This document shows positions 33,869 through 44,366 of a stretch of DNA of 64,000 nucleotides, one piece after another. Source of the stretch: JAGVSR01 sp964458265 (GTDB lineage Bacteria > Pseudomonadota > Alphaproteobacteria > Rhizobiales > Hyphomicrobiaceae); assembly GCA_964458265.1 (NCBI GenBank), contig CAYWIF010000011.1:1-64000 (forward strand), given 5' to 3'. Position numbers and translations under genes: made by a program. The notes under the pieces were generated by a model. That model saw nothing but the letters and a program-made list of their open reading frames with translations. It was not told where the DNA came from and did no database searches. Positions within the stretch are counted from its first letter, which is position 1. The number at the start of each line of letters is the position of its first letter.

Positions 33869-35206
33869 TCAGAAGTTGATCAGGCCACCGACGCCGACGT
33901 AGTTGAAGTCTTCAAAACCACCGCTTTCGGCGATTTCGCCTTCTTCAGACCCAACGTCGAGCGACAGGTTGCGGTACTTGATCCAGACCGACATGGCAGC
34001 GGCGTCGATTTCCTGGACGACACCGAGGCCCCAGACATCGAGCTCGGACGAGGTAATCGTGTCCGTGCCTGGGACGCCATTGTCGATTTCCGCACCAACC
34101 GCGCCATCGTTTCCGCGGAGATACTCGCCGTAGAAAATCGTGGCGCCAAGGTGGTTGAACTTAGTGCGCAGACCACCCTTGAAGTAGTGCGTGTCGACGT
34201 CGTCAAGTCCACCCGGCTCGTCAATTTCCAGCGTACCGTAGTTATAAAGACCGAACAGACCCGTAGCCACGTGCTGAACGTAGACGCCCAACTGGAAGTA
34301 CTCCATGTCGGGAACAGCAACGCCCAGAGCCGAATTGAGGTTGTTGTAGTCGATGTTGTTGACTTCGTTGTAGGCCGCAGCCGCAGCCAGCTTGAAGCCG
34401 TGGTGCTCGCCGGCGTAACGCGCCGCGATGTCCCACATGTCGTCATCACCCCACGAGGCGCTGAGCGAGAAGCCGGCGAAGGTCGGCGAGTCGTAACGGA
34501 CGACGTTCTGCGTCAAGCCGTTGCAGTCTCCCCACGCGCCGCCCATGCCGAAGCACGACTGAGCGTTGCCCCAGCTGAGTTCCGTCAGTGACCCGTTGCC
34601 GAGGCGGATAGCGAAGCTGTTGGTGTCGAATGCGACCCAGTTGGCCGGAACGAGCGAGCCCGAACCGTCGACCAGAATTGCCGTGTTGTCGGACGCCTGC
34701 GACTGGCGGCCGATGCTGACCTTACCGAGATGATCCGACTTGACGTACCAGTAAGACTGCAGCACCTGCGTGCCGCCCTGGCCGGCGACATTGTCGCCGC
34801 TCAGCACGTTATAGAGCGCTGACGTGTTTGGGTTATTTTGGTTGATCAGCAGACCTTCGTTGCTGATGGCCTCGATGTGCAGAACGTAGCCAGCCGACCA
34901 GCCGGGCGAGATCTGAGCCGAGCCCGTGAACTTCACGTGGCTGCCCAGCGTCGTGCCGAGGTCGTGGATGTAGGTGTTGCTCTCAACGCCGTCATCCCAG
35001 AATGTGACCTGCTGGCCGACCCAACCGGAGACCGTCAGCGAGACTTTGCGGTTGCCCTTGCGAGCGGTGGTGGCTTCAAGTTCAGCGATGCGCTCTTCGA
35101 GGTCCGCGCAGCAGTTCCCCCCAAGGTCCGCAGCGGACGCACTGGTAGCAAGGCCGCCTGCAAGCAGGCCGGCAGCCACCAGGGCGCTCAGGCTATAGTT
35201 CTTCAT
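33869..35206 (-). CDS. porin 2 (Porin_2-like, tandem paralog)
   Basis: A 445-residue porin, nearly identical to porin 1 in the signal peptide, coiled coil and barrel strands. It differs in three loop regions: around FAIRLGNGSLTELSWGNAQ, GNDGAVGAEIDNGVPGTD and DVGSEEGEIAESGG, where it is longer and more acidic. The start at 35206 is chosen by identity to porin 1 (MKNYSLS) and a GGGAGAAG site; a longer frame from 35359 has no signal peptide at its head. The 26 bases just upstream of the start region (35211-35236) are identical to those of porin 1 (33605-33630), which suggests shared control. Each gene has its own terminator. Confidence 0.92.
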   Translation of the reverse strand: MKNYSLSALVAAGLLAGGLATSASAADLGGNCCADLEERIAELEATTARKGNRKVSLTVSGWVGQQVTFWDDGVESNTYIHDLGTTLGSHVKFTGSAQISPGWSAGYVLHIEAISNEGLLINQNNPNTSALYNVLSGDNVAGQGGTQVLQSYWYVKSDHLGKVSIGRQSQASDNTAILVDGSGSLVPANWVAFDTNSFAIRLGNGSLTELSWGNAQSCFGMGGAWGDCNGLTQNVVRYDSPTFAGFSLSASWGDDDMWDIAARYAGEHHGFKLAAAAAYNEVNNIDYNNLNSALGVAVPDMEYFQLGVYVQHVATGLFGLYNYGTLEIDEPGGLDDVDTHYFKGGLRTKFNHLGATIFYGEYLRGNDGAVGAEIDNGVPGTDTITSSELDVWGLGVVQEIDAAAMSVWIKYRNLSLDVGSEEGEIAESGGFEDFNYVGVGGLINF

Positions 35207-35539
35207 GGAGCTTCTCCCAATCTGCGTTGGCATCTTTGATGGCGGACGCCTTACTGGTCGGTACGCAAACTGAGCCGCGCTCTCAGACAAAAACGGCACA
35301 TCGAATTCATGTGACCCGCCGTTGACTGGCAAAGTCTGCGATTCCCTCCGGCGCAACAATCAGACAAAGGGATTGCGCAACTCTCCCTAAAATCCGTGTG
35401 TCGGATGCGACACGACCGCGCGCTTAGCTATTGATTTTGCTTGCCTTAGGTTCGCGAACAAAAGGCCACTTCTCCACAGCCTGGCTGTGCAGAACTCGCT
35501 GCCGTCGTCACGAACCGAAACGTTTGCACTGCACGCGCA
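35207..35539. promoter_or_regulatory. intergenic region upstream of porin 2
   Basis: About 330 bases without a gene. It holds a perfect dyad GTGTCG-GATG-CGACAC at 35398-35413 about 190 bases before the porin start, a candidate operator or the stem of a weak terminator for the cyclic-nucleotide-binding protein gene that ends at 35540 on the same strand. No further motif recognised. Confidence 0.45.
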
Positions 35540-35914
35540 TCACACGCGCGGGTTCATCCGCCGGACACGGTGGGCGAGGATTCGCATCACATAGAGCGCA
35601 AACGAAGGGACCTCTCGCACCAATTCGAGAAAAGTTTCCCGATCGATGAGAGCCACTTCGCCCGCCGTCGCGGCGATAGCGGTGGCACTGCGCGGGGCCT
35701 CGTCGATCAGCGACATTTCCCCAGCGATTCCGTGCAGGCCCAGTGTCTCGACCGTCGCCTCGCCCACCCGGATATCGATTTTCCCCTCTATGACGAGCAG
35801 CATCACGTCCCCCGGTTCTCCGGCGCGAAACAGCGTCTCGCCCGCCTTGACCCGGCGCAGCGGGACTCCGAATTCCTCAAGAAATCCGAAATTGAACGGT
35901 CCGCCGCTGCTCAT
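35540..35914 (-). CDS. stand-alone cyclic-nucleotide-binding (Crp/Fnr-like) domain protein
   Basis: A 124-residue protein that is only the cNMP-binding jelly-roll domain: VKAGETLFRAGEPGDVMLLVIEG, then GIAGEMSLIDEAPRSATAIA (phosphate-binding cassette region with the RSAT segment), VALIDRETFLELV. The DNA-binding helix-turn-helix of Crp/Fnr proteins is missing; the sequence ends in a short basic helix. So it is a sensor without its own output domain, acting perhaps on another protein. The Arg-Ser-Ala-Thr stretch would bind a nucleotide phosphate. Its neighbour, 39 bases upstream, is the SDR. Confidence 0.85.
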   Translation of the reverse strand: MSSGGPFNFGFLEEFGVPLRRVKAGETLFRAGEPGDVMLLVIEGKIDIRVGEATVETLGLHGIAGEMSLIDEAPRSATAIAATAGEVALIDRETFLELVREVPSFALYVMRILAHRVRRMNPRV

Positions 35915-35953
35915 AGGTCTGCCTCCGGCTAAATTGCTGCCCGCCCAACGGAC

Positions 35954-36796
35954 CTACCACGCGCCAAGTATACGGCGCACCGCCCGCACAAACAGCGCGC
36001 TTGGCACCATGCGCCGGGCGAACAGAATGACCCCGCTGCCGACCGGATAGCGAAGGCGTGGCCAACGATCCGTGGCCGCCTTGTGAATGGCGCGTGCCAC
36101 CGCGTCCGGTCCCGCCGCGCCGCGCTCGAACGCCGCGAGCCGGGGAACGACCTTGTCCGAGAACACCCCATACTCTGGATGCGCCGCTCGCGACGCCCGC
36201 TCGGCTAATTGCCCCTCGAACGAACCCGTCCGGTGAACGCCAGGCTCGACGATCTTCACCTTGATGCCATGCTGCCGCAGCTCGAATGCCAGGGCTTCAC
36301 TGAACCCCTCAAGCCCCCACTTGCTGGCGCAGTAGGCACTGTAGAGCGGCAATGTCATCTGCCCGCACATGGAGGAGACGTTGACGATCCGCCCCCCGCC
36401 GCCAGCCCGCATGTGCGGCAGCACCGCGCGCGTCACACGCATCGCACCCAGCACGTTCGTCTCCATCACGAGCCGGTCGTCGTCTTCGGTGAATTCCTCT
36501 AAGGGGCCCAGAAGGCAAAGCCCTGCATTGTTGACGACGACATCGATCCGCCCGAAGTCCGCGATTGCTGTCTCCACGGCTGCCGCCACCGATGCACCCG
36601 ACGTGACATCCATCTCGTAAAGCCGGCACCGGTTCGAAACCCCGATCCGCGACGCCGCCGGCGTCCGCATCGCCGCCGCCACGCTCCAACCCTGGTTGAG
36701 GAAATATAGGGCGGTCGCCTCGCCGATCCCGCGCGACGCCCCCGTGACGAGAACGGTCTTTGGCCGCGTGTTGGCGGCGCTCAGCCGGTTCAGCAT
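35954..36796 (-). CDS. short-chain dehydrogenase/reductase
   Basis: Classical SDR of 280 residues. The cofactor motif TGASRGIG is at about 18-25, NNAG near 90, catalytic Ser in NVSSMCG and the YxxxK pair in YSAYCASKWG near 155-160. The substrate cannot be inferred; the C-terminal helix-rich part (RRMVPSALFVRAVRRILG) suggests membrane contact, as in several lipid- or sterol-acting SDRs. It is transcribed toward the cyclic-nucleotide-binding gene and may share its transcript. Confidence 0.85.
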   Translation of the reverse strand: MLNRLSAANTRPKTVLVTGASRGIGEATALYFLNQGWSVAAAMRTPAASRIGVSNRCRLYEMDVTSGASVAAAVETAIADFGRIDVVVNNAGLCLLGPLEEFTEDDDRLVMETNVLGAMRVTRAVLPHMRAGGGGRIVNVSSMCGQMTLPLYSAYCASKWGLEGFSEALAFELRQHGIKVKIVEPGVHRTGSFEGQLAERASRAAHPEYGVFSDKVVPRLAAFERGAAGPDAVARAIHKAATDRWPRLRYPVGSGVILFARRMVPSALFVRAVRRILGAW

Positions 36797-36950
36797 GTCG
36801 TGTCGCCCGTTGCCATGAGATCAGCCCGTCCGCAGCCGGGGCCGCCGCATACTAGGCACCGTTTAACGGATTTCGATAGGTGCCCGCCGTGCAGCGCAAC
36901 CGCGCCCGCGCCCATTCAGCGGTCGCCCGGCCCCCCGGCGCATAAACTTT

Positions 36951-36974
36951 GCCCCCGGCTGCGAAACCGGGGGC
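36951..36974 (-). terminator. hairpin at the end of rpoD
   Basis: GCCCCCGG (36951-36958) pairs with CCGGGGGC (36967-36974) across an 8-base loop, 11 bases past the rpoD stop. The bases after it on the minus strand (AAAGTTT) are a poor T tract, so termination strength is uncertain. Confidence 0.6.
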
Positions 36975-36985
36975 ACTATAGCGGC

Positions 36986-39010
<2,025 letters not shown>

Positions 39011-39146
39011 CTGGTCATGCCTCTCGGGAGGGCTCGAAGAACATTGGATTGCGATACGGGCGCGGCCCCGTCCTTAAAGACATCCGGCCGTCTGCAAGCC
39101 TGCAGATCGGCGCCGGGCAACTCCGGACGGTGAGCGCGCGTTCCCC

Positions 39147-41171
39147 TCATATCGCGGCGGCATCTTCTGAGTTTGAATCCAGGCCCCCGGGGCGCGCCAA
39201 ACGCTCAAGCTCGGTCTGAAGTTCGCAGATGCGCTGAAAGGCATCTTCATCGCGATCTTCATGCCAAGCCCGCTCCGCGCTTTCGAGCGCCGCCTTCAAC
39301 CCAATTTGCCGTTCGTGCAGCGCGAGGGCGTGGCGCCAGCCAGCTTCCACCTCGGCGTGCCCGGCATCGGGCTCGGCGAACCTGTCGCATCTATGTGTTA
39401 CCGAACGATCGACGAGAGCCAACGCCCCGCCAAATCCGGTTTTCTCCAAATGGGATCGCAGCCCTGAGCTGTCAAGAGAATTGTCAAGTGAAACCGTTGC
39501 AAGAATGGCGTCCCGCAGCTTCGCTAGTACAGGCGCCGTGAAGGTCATCTGGGCGATCGCCTCCGCGTCCTCGGTGGCCAGCCAGCAGTGGTTAATCAGT
39601 GTTCGGATGAGCAGCAACTCGCGGAACCCGGGCCGCGATTTGTCGCCCGATACCAGCACGCTGTTGAGGAGGCTGGAGGAGGGCAGGGCGTGAACCGGTG
39701 GAGCCCCTGGCGGCGAAAAACTCCGCCCCCGGCCGCCTGCATACCCTCCCGGCCGGCCGTTCGCGAACCCCGCCCGACCGCCCCAGCCGTTCCCGCCGGC
39801 CGGCGCGCCGCGGAAGTTTGCCGCAGTCCGGCCTGCCGCACCCTGCTGCTGGCCGAACCCAGTTTCCCGCGATGGCCGGAACGGAGCCGTCGAGCGATCA
39901 TTCCCCCACGCCGCCTGCAGGCGCCGCCGCGCATCCTGCTCGTAGTGCACCCTGACGGAAGCATCCTCAATCCGCGCGATCAGAATGCGCATCTGCTGAT
40001 CGAGTCTGGCGCGGCGTTCCGGCGTCGACCAGTCATCCTGTGCCCATTCGCGGTCGAACAGCACCTGCGCCAGCGGCAACGCTGCGGCAAGGCATGCTTC
40101 CATCGCTTCCGGGCCCTGTTGACGGATGAGGTCGTCCGGGTCGAGGCCGTCGGGCAGAAAGGCAAAGCGCACGCTCATGCCGGGCTTGAGCATCGGCAGC
40201 ACGGTATCGATGGCCCGGTACGCCGCTTTCCGTCCCGCGCCGTCGCCGTCAAAACAAAGGATGGGTTCGGCGTTCATGCGCCACAGCAGCGAAATTTGTT
40301 CAGGCGTCAGCGCGGTGCCCAGCGGAGCGACGCATTCGGCGAACCCGCCTTCCGTCATGGCCACGGCGTCCATGTAGCCTTCGACCGCGATGACCCGCTC
40401 CTTGTCGTGTGCCGCGCCCCGCGCCTGGTGCGCATTGTAAAGGTTGTACCCTTTGTGAAAGAGCGGCGTTTCAGGCGAGTTTAGGTATTTTGCCTGCGCA
40501 TCCGGATCGAGCGCGCGCCCACCGAACGCGATGGTCCGCCCCTTTGCGTCGCCGATGGGAAACATCACGCGATACCTGAACCGGTCATAGGGCTCGCGAA
40601 TGTCCTCGCCCGCAATCAGCATCCCCGACTGCGCCATTTCGTCGGCGGAATAGCCGAGTTTGCCAAGATGCTCCTTCAGCGCCGATCGGGAATTCGGCGC
40701 ATATCCGAGGCGAAACGCCTTGATCGTCTCGCGCTTGAGGCCGCGCTTTTCGATGAGATAGCGCCGCGCGGCGGCACCGTCCGGTCCCGCCAGTTGGCTT
40801 TCGAAAAATGCGACGCTGGCGTCCAGAACCGCCGACAGCCGCTGCCGCTGATCGTAGACCTCCTGATCGCGCACATCCGGCTTGGGCAGCGTGACGCCGG
40901 CCTCACCCGCCAACCGCTCGACGGCCTCGGGAAAACTCAAGCCCTCGGTCTTGATAAGGAAGGTGAAGATGTCGCCGTGTTCGCCCGAAGCGAAGCAGTG
41001 ATAAAAACCCTTCTGGTCGTTGACGAAAAACGACGGCGTTTTTTCCATCTTGAACGGCGACAGGCCCGACCACTCGCGGCCCTTCTTTTTCAACGCAACT
41101 TTGCGCCCCACCACCTGGCTGACCGGCAGGCGGGCTCTAATCTCATCGAGCAGGTGAAGCGAAAATCTCAT
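39147..41171 (-). CDS. dnaG: DNA primase DnaG with degenerate zinc finger
   Basis: Makes RNA primers at the replication fork; 674 residues from the ATG at 41171 (a GTG at 41276 is in frame but adds unsupported residues). The N-terminal CHC2 zinc-binding domain normally has CPFH and CFGC; here these are SPFK (38-41) and CFAS (59-62), so three of the four metal ligands are gone while the EKTPSF and GFYHCF framework remains. The Toprim core is intact (VIAVEGYMDAVAM, CFDGDGAGRKAA, PDGLDPDDLI), followed by a Gly-rich linker (about 450-520) and the DnaB-binding C-terminal domain. Between yqeY and rpoD. Confidence 0.95.
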   Translation of the reverse strand: MRFSLHLLDEIRARLPVSQVVGRKVALKKKGREWSGLSPFKMEKTPSFFVNDQKGFYHCFASGEHGDIFTFLIKTEGLSFPEAVERLAGEAGVTLPKPDVRDQEVYDQRQRLSAVLDASVAFFESQLAGPDGAAARRYLIEKRGLKRETIKAFRLGYAPNSRSALKEHLGKLGYSADEMAQSGMLIAGEDIREPYDRFRYRVMFPIGDAKGRTIAFGGRALDPDAQAKYLNSPETPLFHKGYNLYNAHQARGAAHDKERVIAVEGYMDAVAMTEGGFAECVAPLGTALTPEQISLLWRMNAEPILCFDGDGAGRKAAYRAIDTVLPMLKPGMSVRFAFLPDGLDPDDLIRQQGPEAMEACLAAALPLAQVLFDREWAQDDWSTPERRARLDQQMRILIARIEDASVRVHYEQDARRRLQAAWGNDRSTAPFRPSRETGFGQQQGAAGRTAANFRGAPAGGNGWGGRAGFANGRPGGYAGGRGRSFSPPGAPPVHALPSSSLLNSVLVSGDKSRPGFRELLLIRTLINHCWLATEDAEAIAQMTFTAPVLAKLRDAILATVSLDNSLDSSGLRSHLEKTGFGGALALVDRSVTHRCDRFAEPDAGHAEVEAGWRHALALHERQIGLKAALESAERAWHEDRDEDAFQRICELQTELERLARPGGLDSNSEDAAAI

Positions 41172-41289
41172 GTGGTCTCCGCGCCGGAGAATCCTTACGT
41201 CCCGCCGCCGGAACCGGACGCTATGTGATTCGCCCGCCCGCTCCGTCCGATCCCGCCCCTGACCCCCACAATTCACAGGGCTGAGGTCT

Positions 41290-41757
41290 TTACTTCAGGG
41301 CCTCTTTCAGCATGCCGCTGGCTTTGCCGAAATCCATGGTGCCGGTAAACTGCTCCTTGAGCGCCGCCATGACCCGTCCCATGTCCTTGAGGCCCTTGGC
41401 GTTCAAGGCTTCCACCACACCCGCAACCGCCGCCCGTATCTCGTCCTCGGTCATTTGCTGCGGCAGATAGCCTTCGATGACGGCGATTTCGTCCACTTCC
41501 TGGTCCGCGAGGTCGTCACGCCCGCCCTTGCGGTAGCTGTCGATGCTGTCGCGGCGCTGTTTGATCATCTTCTGCAGGAGCGCGAGGATGTCCTGGTCGG
41601 CAATCTTGTCGAGCCCTGTCGCCTGGCCCTGATCGTCCACATGAGCATTGAGATCGCGGTCTTTGATTGCCGCATTGATCAGCCGCAGCGTGGCAAGGCG
41701 GCGCTTGTCGCCTGACTTCATGGCCGTCTTAATGTCGTCGTTGAGACGCGTGCGCAT
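41290..41757 (-). CDS. GatB/YqeY-domain protein
   Basis: A 155-residue helical protein of the YqeY family, which is related to the C-terminal tRNA-binding part of the amidotransferase subunit GatB. Typical segments are MRTRLNDDIKTAMKSGDKRR, ATLRLINAAIKDRD, QMIKQRRDSIDSYRKGGR-like (here KMIKQRRDSIDSYRKGGR) and EDEIRAAVAGVVEALNAKG, ending VMAALKEQFTGTMDFGKAS. Its cellular role is poorly defined. AAGGAG stands ten bases before the ATG. It is the first gene of the yqeY-dnaG-rpoD set and divergent from carA. Confidence 0.9.
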   Translation of the reverse strand: MRTRLNDDIKTAMKSGDKRRLATLRLINAAIKDRDLNAHVDDQGQATGLDKIADQDILALLQKMIKQRRDSIDSYRKGGRDDLADQEVDEIAVIEGYLPQQMTEDEIRAAVAGVVEALNAKGLKDMGRVMAALKEQFTGTMDFGKASGMLKEALK

Positions 41758-42003
41758 GATCTGGTGCTCCTTCGGGCAGGACGGGCCGCTGTGTAGGATT
41801 ATGTCCCGCCGCGGGCAAGCCGGTCGTTCGTTGAACGCCTCCGCCGCGAATTCACTGCTGCGGCAAGGTGACGGGATTCGAGCCGTACCGCAGCGGGCTT
41901 CGTGCGCCCCGGTTCCTTGATTTCCCCTGTCCTTTCCCCTAGGGTCCGGCCGAATTTTGCAGGGTATCGTGCTGTTTGCGGAGGCTGGCTTACGCTTCGT
42001 CTG

Positions 42004-42027
42004 GCGGGCCGGTCCCGGACGGCCCGC
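42004..42027 (+). promoter_or_regulatory. GC-rich hairpin in the carA leader
   Basis: GCGGGCCG (42004-42011) pairs with CGGCCCGC (42020-42027), ending 21 bases before the carA start. No T tract follows. It may influence carA translation or be incidental. Confidence 0.4.
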
Positions 42028-42048
42028 GCCCGACCTCATGAGGCATCA

Positions 42049-43248
42049 ATGACTGCTCCCGCGCCCTGGACCGACGCTCCGACCACCGCGCGGCTTGTTC
42101 TCGCGGACGGCACCGTCATCGAGGGGTTTGGTCTCGGCGCCACCGGCTCCGCCGTTGGCGAGGTCTGCTTCAACACCGCCATGACGGGCTACCAGGAAGT
42201 CCTCACCGATCCGTCCTACGCCGGCCAGATCATCACGTTCACGTTCCCCCACATCGGCAACGTCGGCACCAACAACGAAGACACGGAGACGTCGAACCTC
42301 GCGTCCCGGTCCGGCGTGCGCGGCTGCATCTTGCGGGCGTCGATCACCGAGCCGTCGAACTACCGTGCGGCCGAACATTTCGACCAGTGGCTGAAGGCGC
42401 GCGGGATCATCGCCATCGCGGGCGTCGACACACGCGCGCTGACCGCCCGCATCCGGGAAAAGGGCATGCCCAACGGCGTCATCGCGCATGAGCCGTCCGG
42501 TCAGTTCGATCTCGCCAAACTCAAGGCGGAAGCCGCCGCCTGGCCGGGTCTCGTCGGCATGGATCTCGTGCCGGACGTCACCAGCGGCCAGAGCTACACC
42601 TGGGATGAAATGCGCTGGGTCTGGAACCAGGGCTATCCGCGCAATGAAACGCCTGAGTTTCATGTCGTCGCCCTCGACTACGGCTTGAAGCGCAACATCC
42701 TGCGCTGCCTCGCCAACGCGGGCTGCAAGGTCACCGTCATGCCGGCCAAGACCACTGCCGAGGAGGTTCTCGCCCGCAGCCCCGACGGCGTGTTCCTCTC
42801 CAACGGCCCCGGCGATCCGGCCGAGACCGGCAAATACGCCGTCCCCGAGATCAGGAAACTTGTCGCCAGCGGCAAGCCCGTCTTCGGGATTTGCCTGGGT
42901 CACCAGATGCTGGGCCTGGCGCTGGGCGCCACGACCAAAAAGATGCATCAGGGCCATCACGGCGCCAACCACCCCGTGAAGGACTTCACCACCAACAAAG
43001 TCGAGATCGTCTCGATGAACCACGGCTTCGCGGTTGATCGCGACACGTTGCCTGCAGGCGTCGTCGAAACCCACGTCTCCCTGTTCGATGGTTCCAACTG
43101 CGGCCTCGCGGTCGAGGGACAGCCCGTGTTCTCCGTCCAGCACCACCCCGAGGCATCCCCCGGTCCGCAGGACAGCCATTACCTCTTCAATCGCTTCGCC
43201 AACTTCATGCGCGCCCAAAAAGGCGCGTCCCCGGTCGATGAGCGGTGA
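42049..43248 (+). CDS. carA: carbamoyl-phosphate synthase small subunit
   Basis: Glutaminase subunit that feeds ammonia to CarB for carbamoyl phosphate, used for pyrimidines and arginine. The N-terminal domain contains GEVCFNTAMTGYQEVLTDPSY; the class I glutaminase domain has VFLSNGPGDP, GICLGHQMLGLALG (nucleophile Cys), NHGFAVD and the catalytic HHPEA. 399 residues from the ATG at 42049, which has GAGG seven bases upstream. Unlike in enterobacteria, carB does not follow directly: three exported-protein genes stand between (43280-45717). Confidence 0.97.
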   Translation: MTAPAPWTDAPTTARLVLADGTVIEGFGLGATGSAVGEVCFNTAMTGYQEVLTDPSYAGQIITFTFPHIGNVGTNNEDTETSNLASRSGVRGCILRASITEPSNYRAAEHFDQWLKARGIIAIAGVDTRALTARIREKGMPNGVIAHEPSGQFDLAKLKAEAAAWPGLVGMDLVPDVTSGQSYTWDEMRWVWNQGYPRNETPEFHVVALDYGLKRNILRCLANAGCKVTVMPAKTTAEEVLARSPDGVFLSNGPGDPAETGKYAVPEIRKLVASGKPVFGICLGHQMLGLALGATTKKMHQGHHGANHPVKDFTTNKVEIVSMNHGFAVDRDTLPAGVVETHVSLFDGSNCGLAVEGQPVFSVQHHPEASPGPQDSHYLFNRFANFMRAQKGASPVDER

Positions 43249-43279
43249 TCCGCGGCGAGCTGCGTCGAGGTGCCGTTGG

Positions 43280-44263
43280 ATGCAGCAATTGTCACTCCTC
43301 CCGGCATTTCTAATTCTGTCGCTGCTCGCGGCGGCCCCAACCGCATCGGCGGCCACGCGCGCCCACCCGCTGTGCCCCGACCCGCAAGCCGATGCCTGCG
43401 CGGTGTACGACACCGGCCGCAGCTCCGGCACGCCGCGCCTGACTTCCGTCGATCGGGCGGCTGACCTTGCGCAACTTCTGCCCTCACTCGCCACGAGTGA
43501 TATCGTCATCCTCGGCGAAGCCCACGACAACCCCCATCACCACAAACTGCGCGCGGGCCTCCTCTCCAAACCCGCCATCGCGATGGAGCAGTTGCGCGCC
43601 GATCAAAGCGCGGGCCTCGCGCGGTTCATCGCGGATCGTGCCAAATCGGCCCGTTCCGCGACCATCGACGATTTCAAAACCAGTGTGGATTGGGCATCGA
43701 GCGGCTGGAGCAAGTATCCCTACGATCCGCTGCTCACGGCGATCATCCGCGCAAATGTGCCCATCTACGCTGGCGACCCGCCCCGCGACCTCATCCGCAA
43801 GATCGCGAAGGAAGGCCCGGGCGTCCTTAGCGCCGCAGACCAAAAGCGCCTTGCCCTGGATCGCCCGTTCGCCGCTGAACTCGAGGCCGCTTCCGCCGCC
43901 GAGATCGAAGGCTCCCACTGTGGAATGCTGCCGAAAACGGCGCTGCCGAACATGGCGGCCGCACAACGCTACCGCGACGCGCACTTGGCCGATGCAACCC
44001 TGACTGCCGCCACCGCCCATGGCCAGGCCGTACTCCTCACCGGCAACAGCCATGCCCGTGCCGACCGCGGCGTGCCCTGGTACATCCGCGCCCGCGCCCC
44101 CGACAAAACGGTGGTCTCCGTCGTTGTCGCCGAGGTCGAGGACGGCCAGACTGATCCTGCCGCCTACGTACCCCGCGACTCGGACGGCAGTCCGGCGGCC
44201 GATTACCTGATCATTACGCCCACCATCGAGCGGGACGACCCCTGCAAGGCCTTCGGGAAGTAA
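43280..44263 (+). CDS. ChaN-like exported protein (heme-binding uptake family)
   Basis: A 327-residue protein with a signal peptide (MQQLSLLPAFLILSLLAAAPTASAA). The family pattern is SDIVILGEAHDNPHHHKL near residue 80 and LLTGNSHARADRGVPWYI near 255; together with AMEQLRAD and YPYDPLLTAIIRANVP it matches the ChaN/DUF399 proteins, some of which bind heme. The usual lipobox Cys is not evident, so it may be soluble in the periplasm. I take the ATG at 43280 with GAGG upstream. It follows carA by 31 bases. Confidence 0.82.
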   Translation: MQQLSLLPAFLILSLLAAAPTASAATRAHPLCPDPQADACAVYDTGRSSGTPRLTSVDRAADLAQLLPSLATSDIVILGEAHDNPHHHKLRAGLLSKPAIAMEQLRADQSAGLARFIADRAKSARSATIDDFKTSVDWASSGWSKYPYDPLLTAIIRANVPIYAGDPPRDLIRKIAKEGPGVLSAADQKRLALDRPFAAELEAASAAEIEGSHCGMLPKTALPNMAAAQRYRDAHLADATLTAATAHGQAVLLTGNSHARADRGVPWYIRARAPDKTVVSVVVAEVEDGQTDPAAYVPRDSDGSPAADYLIITPTIERDDPCKAFGK

Positions 44264-44366
44264 ACGCCACGCAGCCCGTCAACCTTTCCCAGAATTAAGG
44301 ACAGACCGCCGGTGGACCCGCGTATAAGGGCGGCAAAAGTCAATAAATTGGGAGGTTACCCTGACG

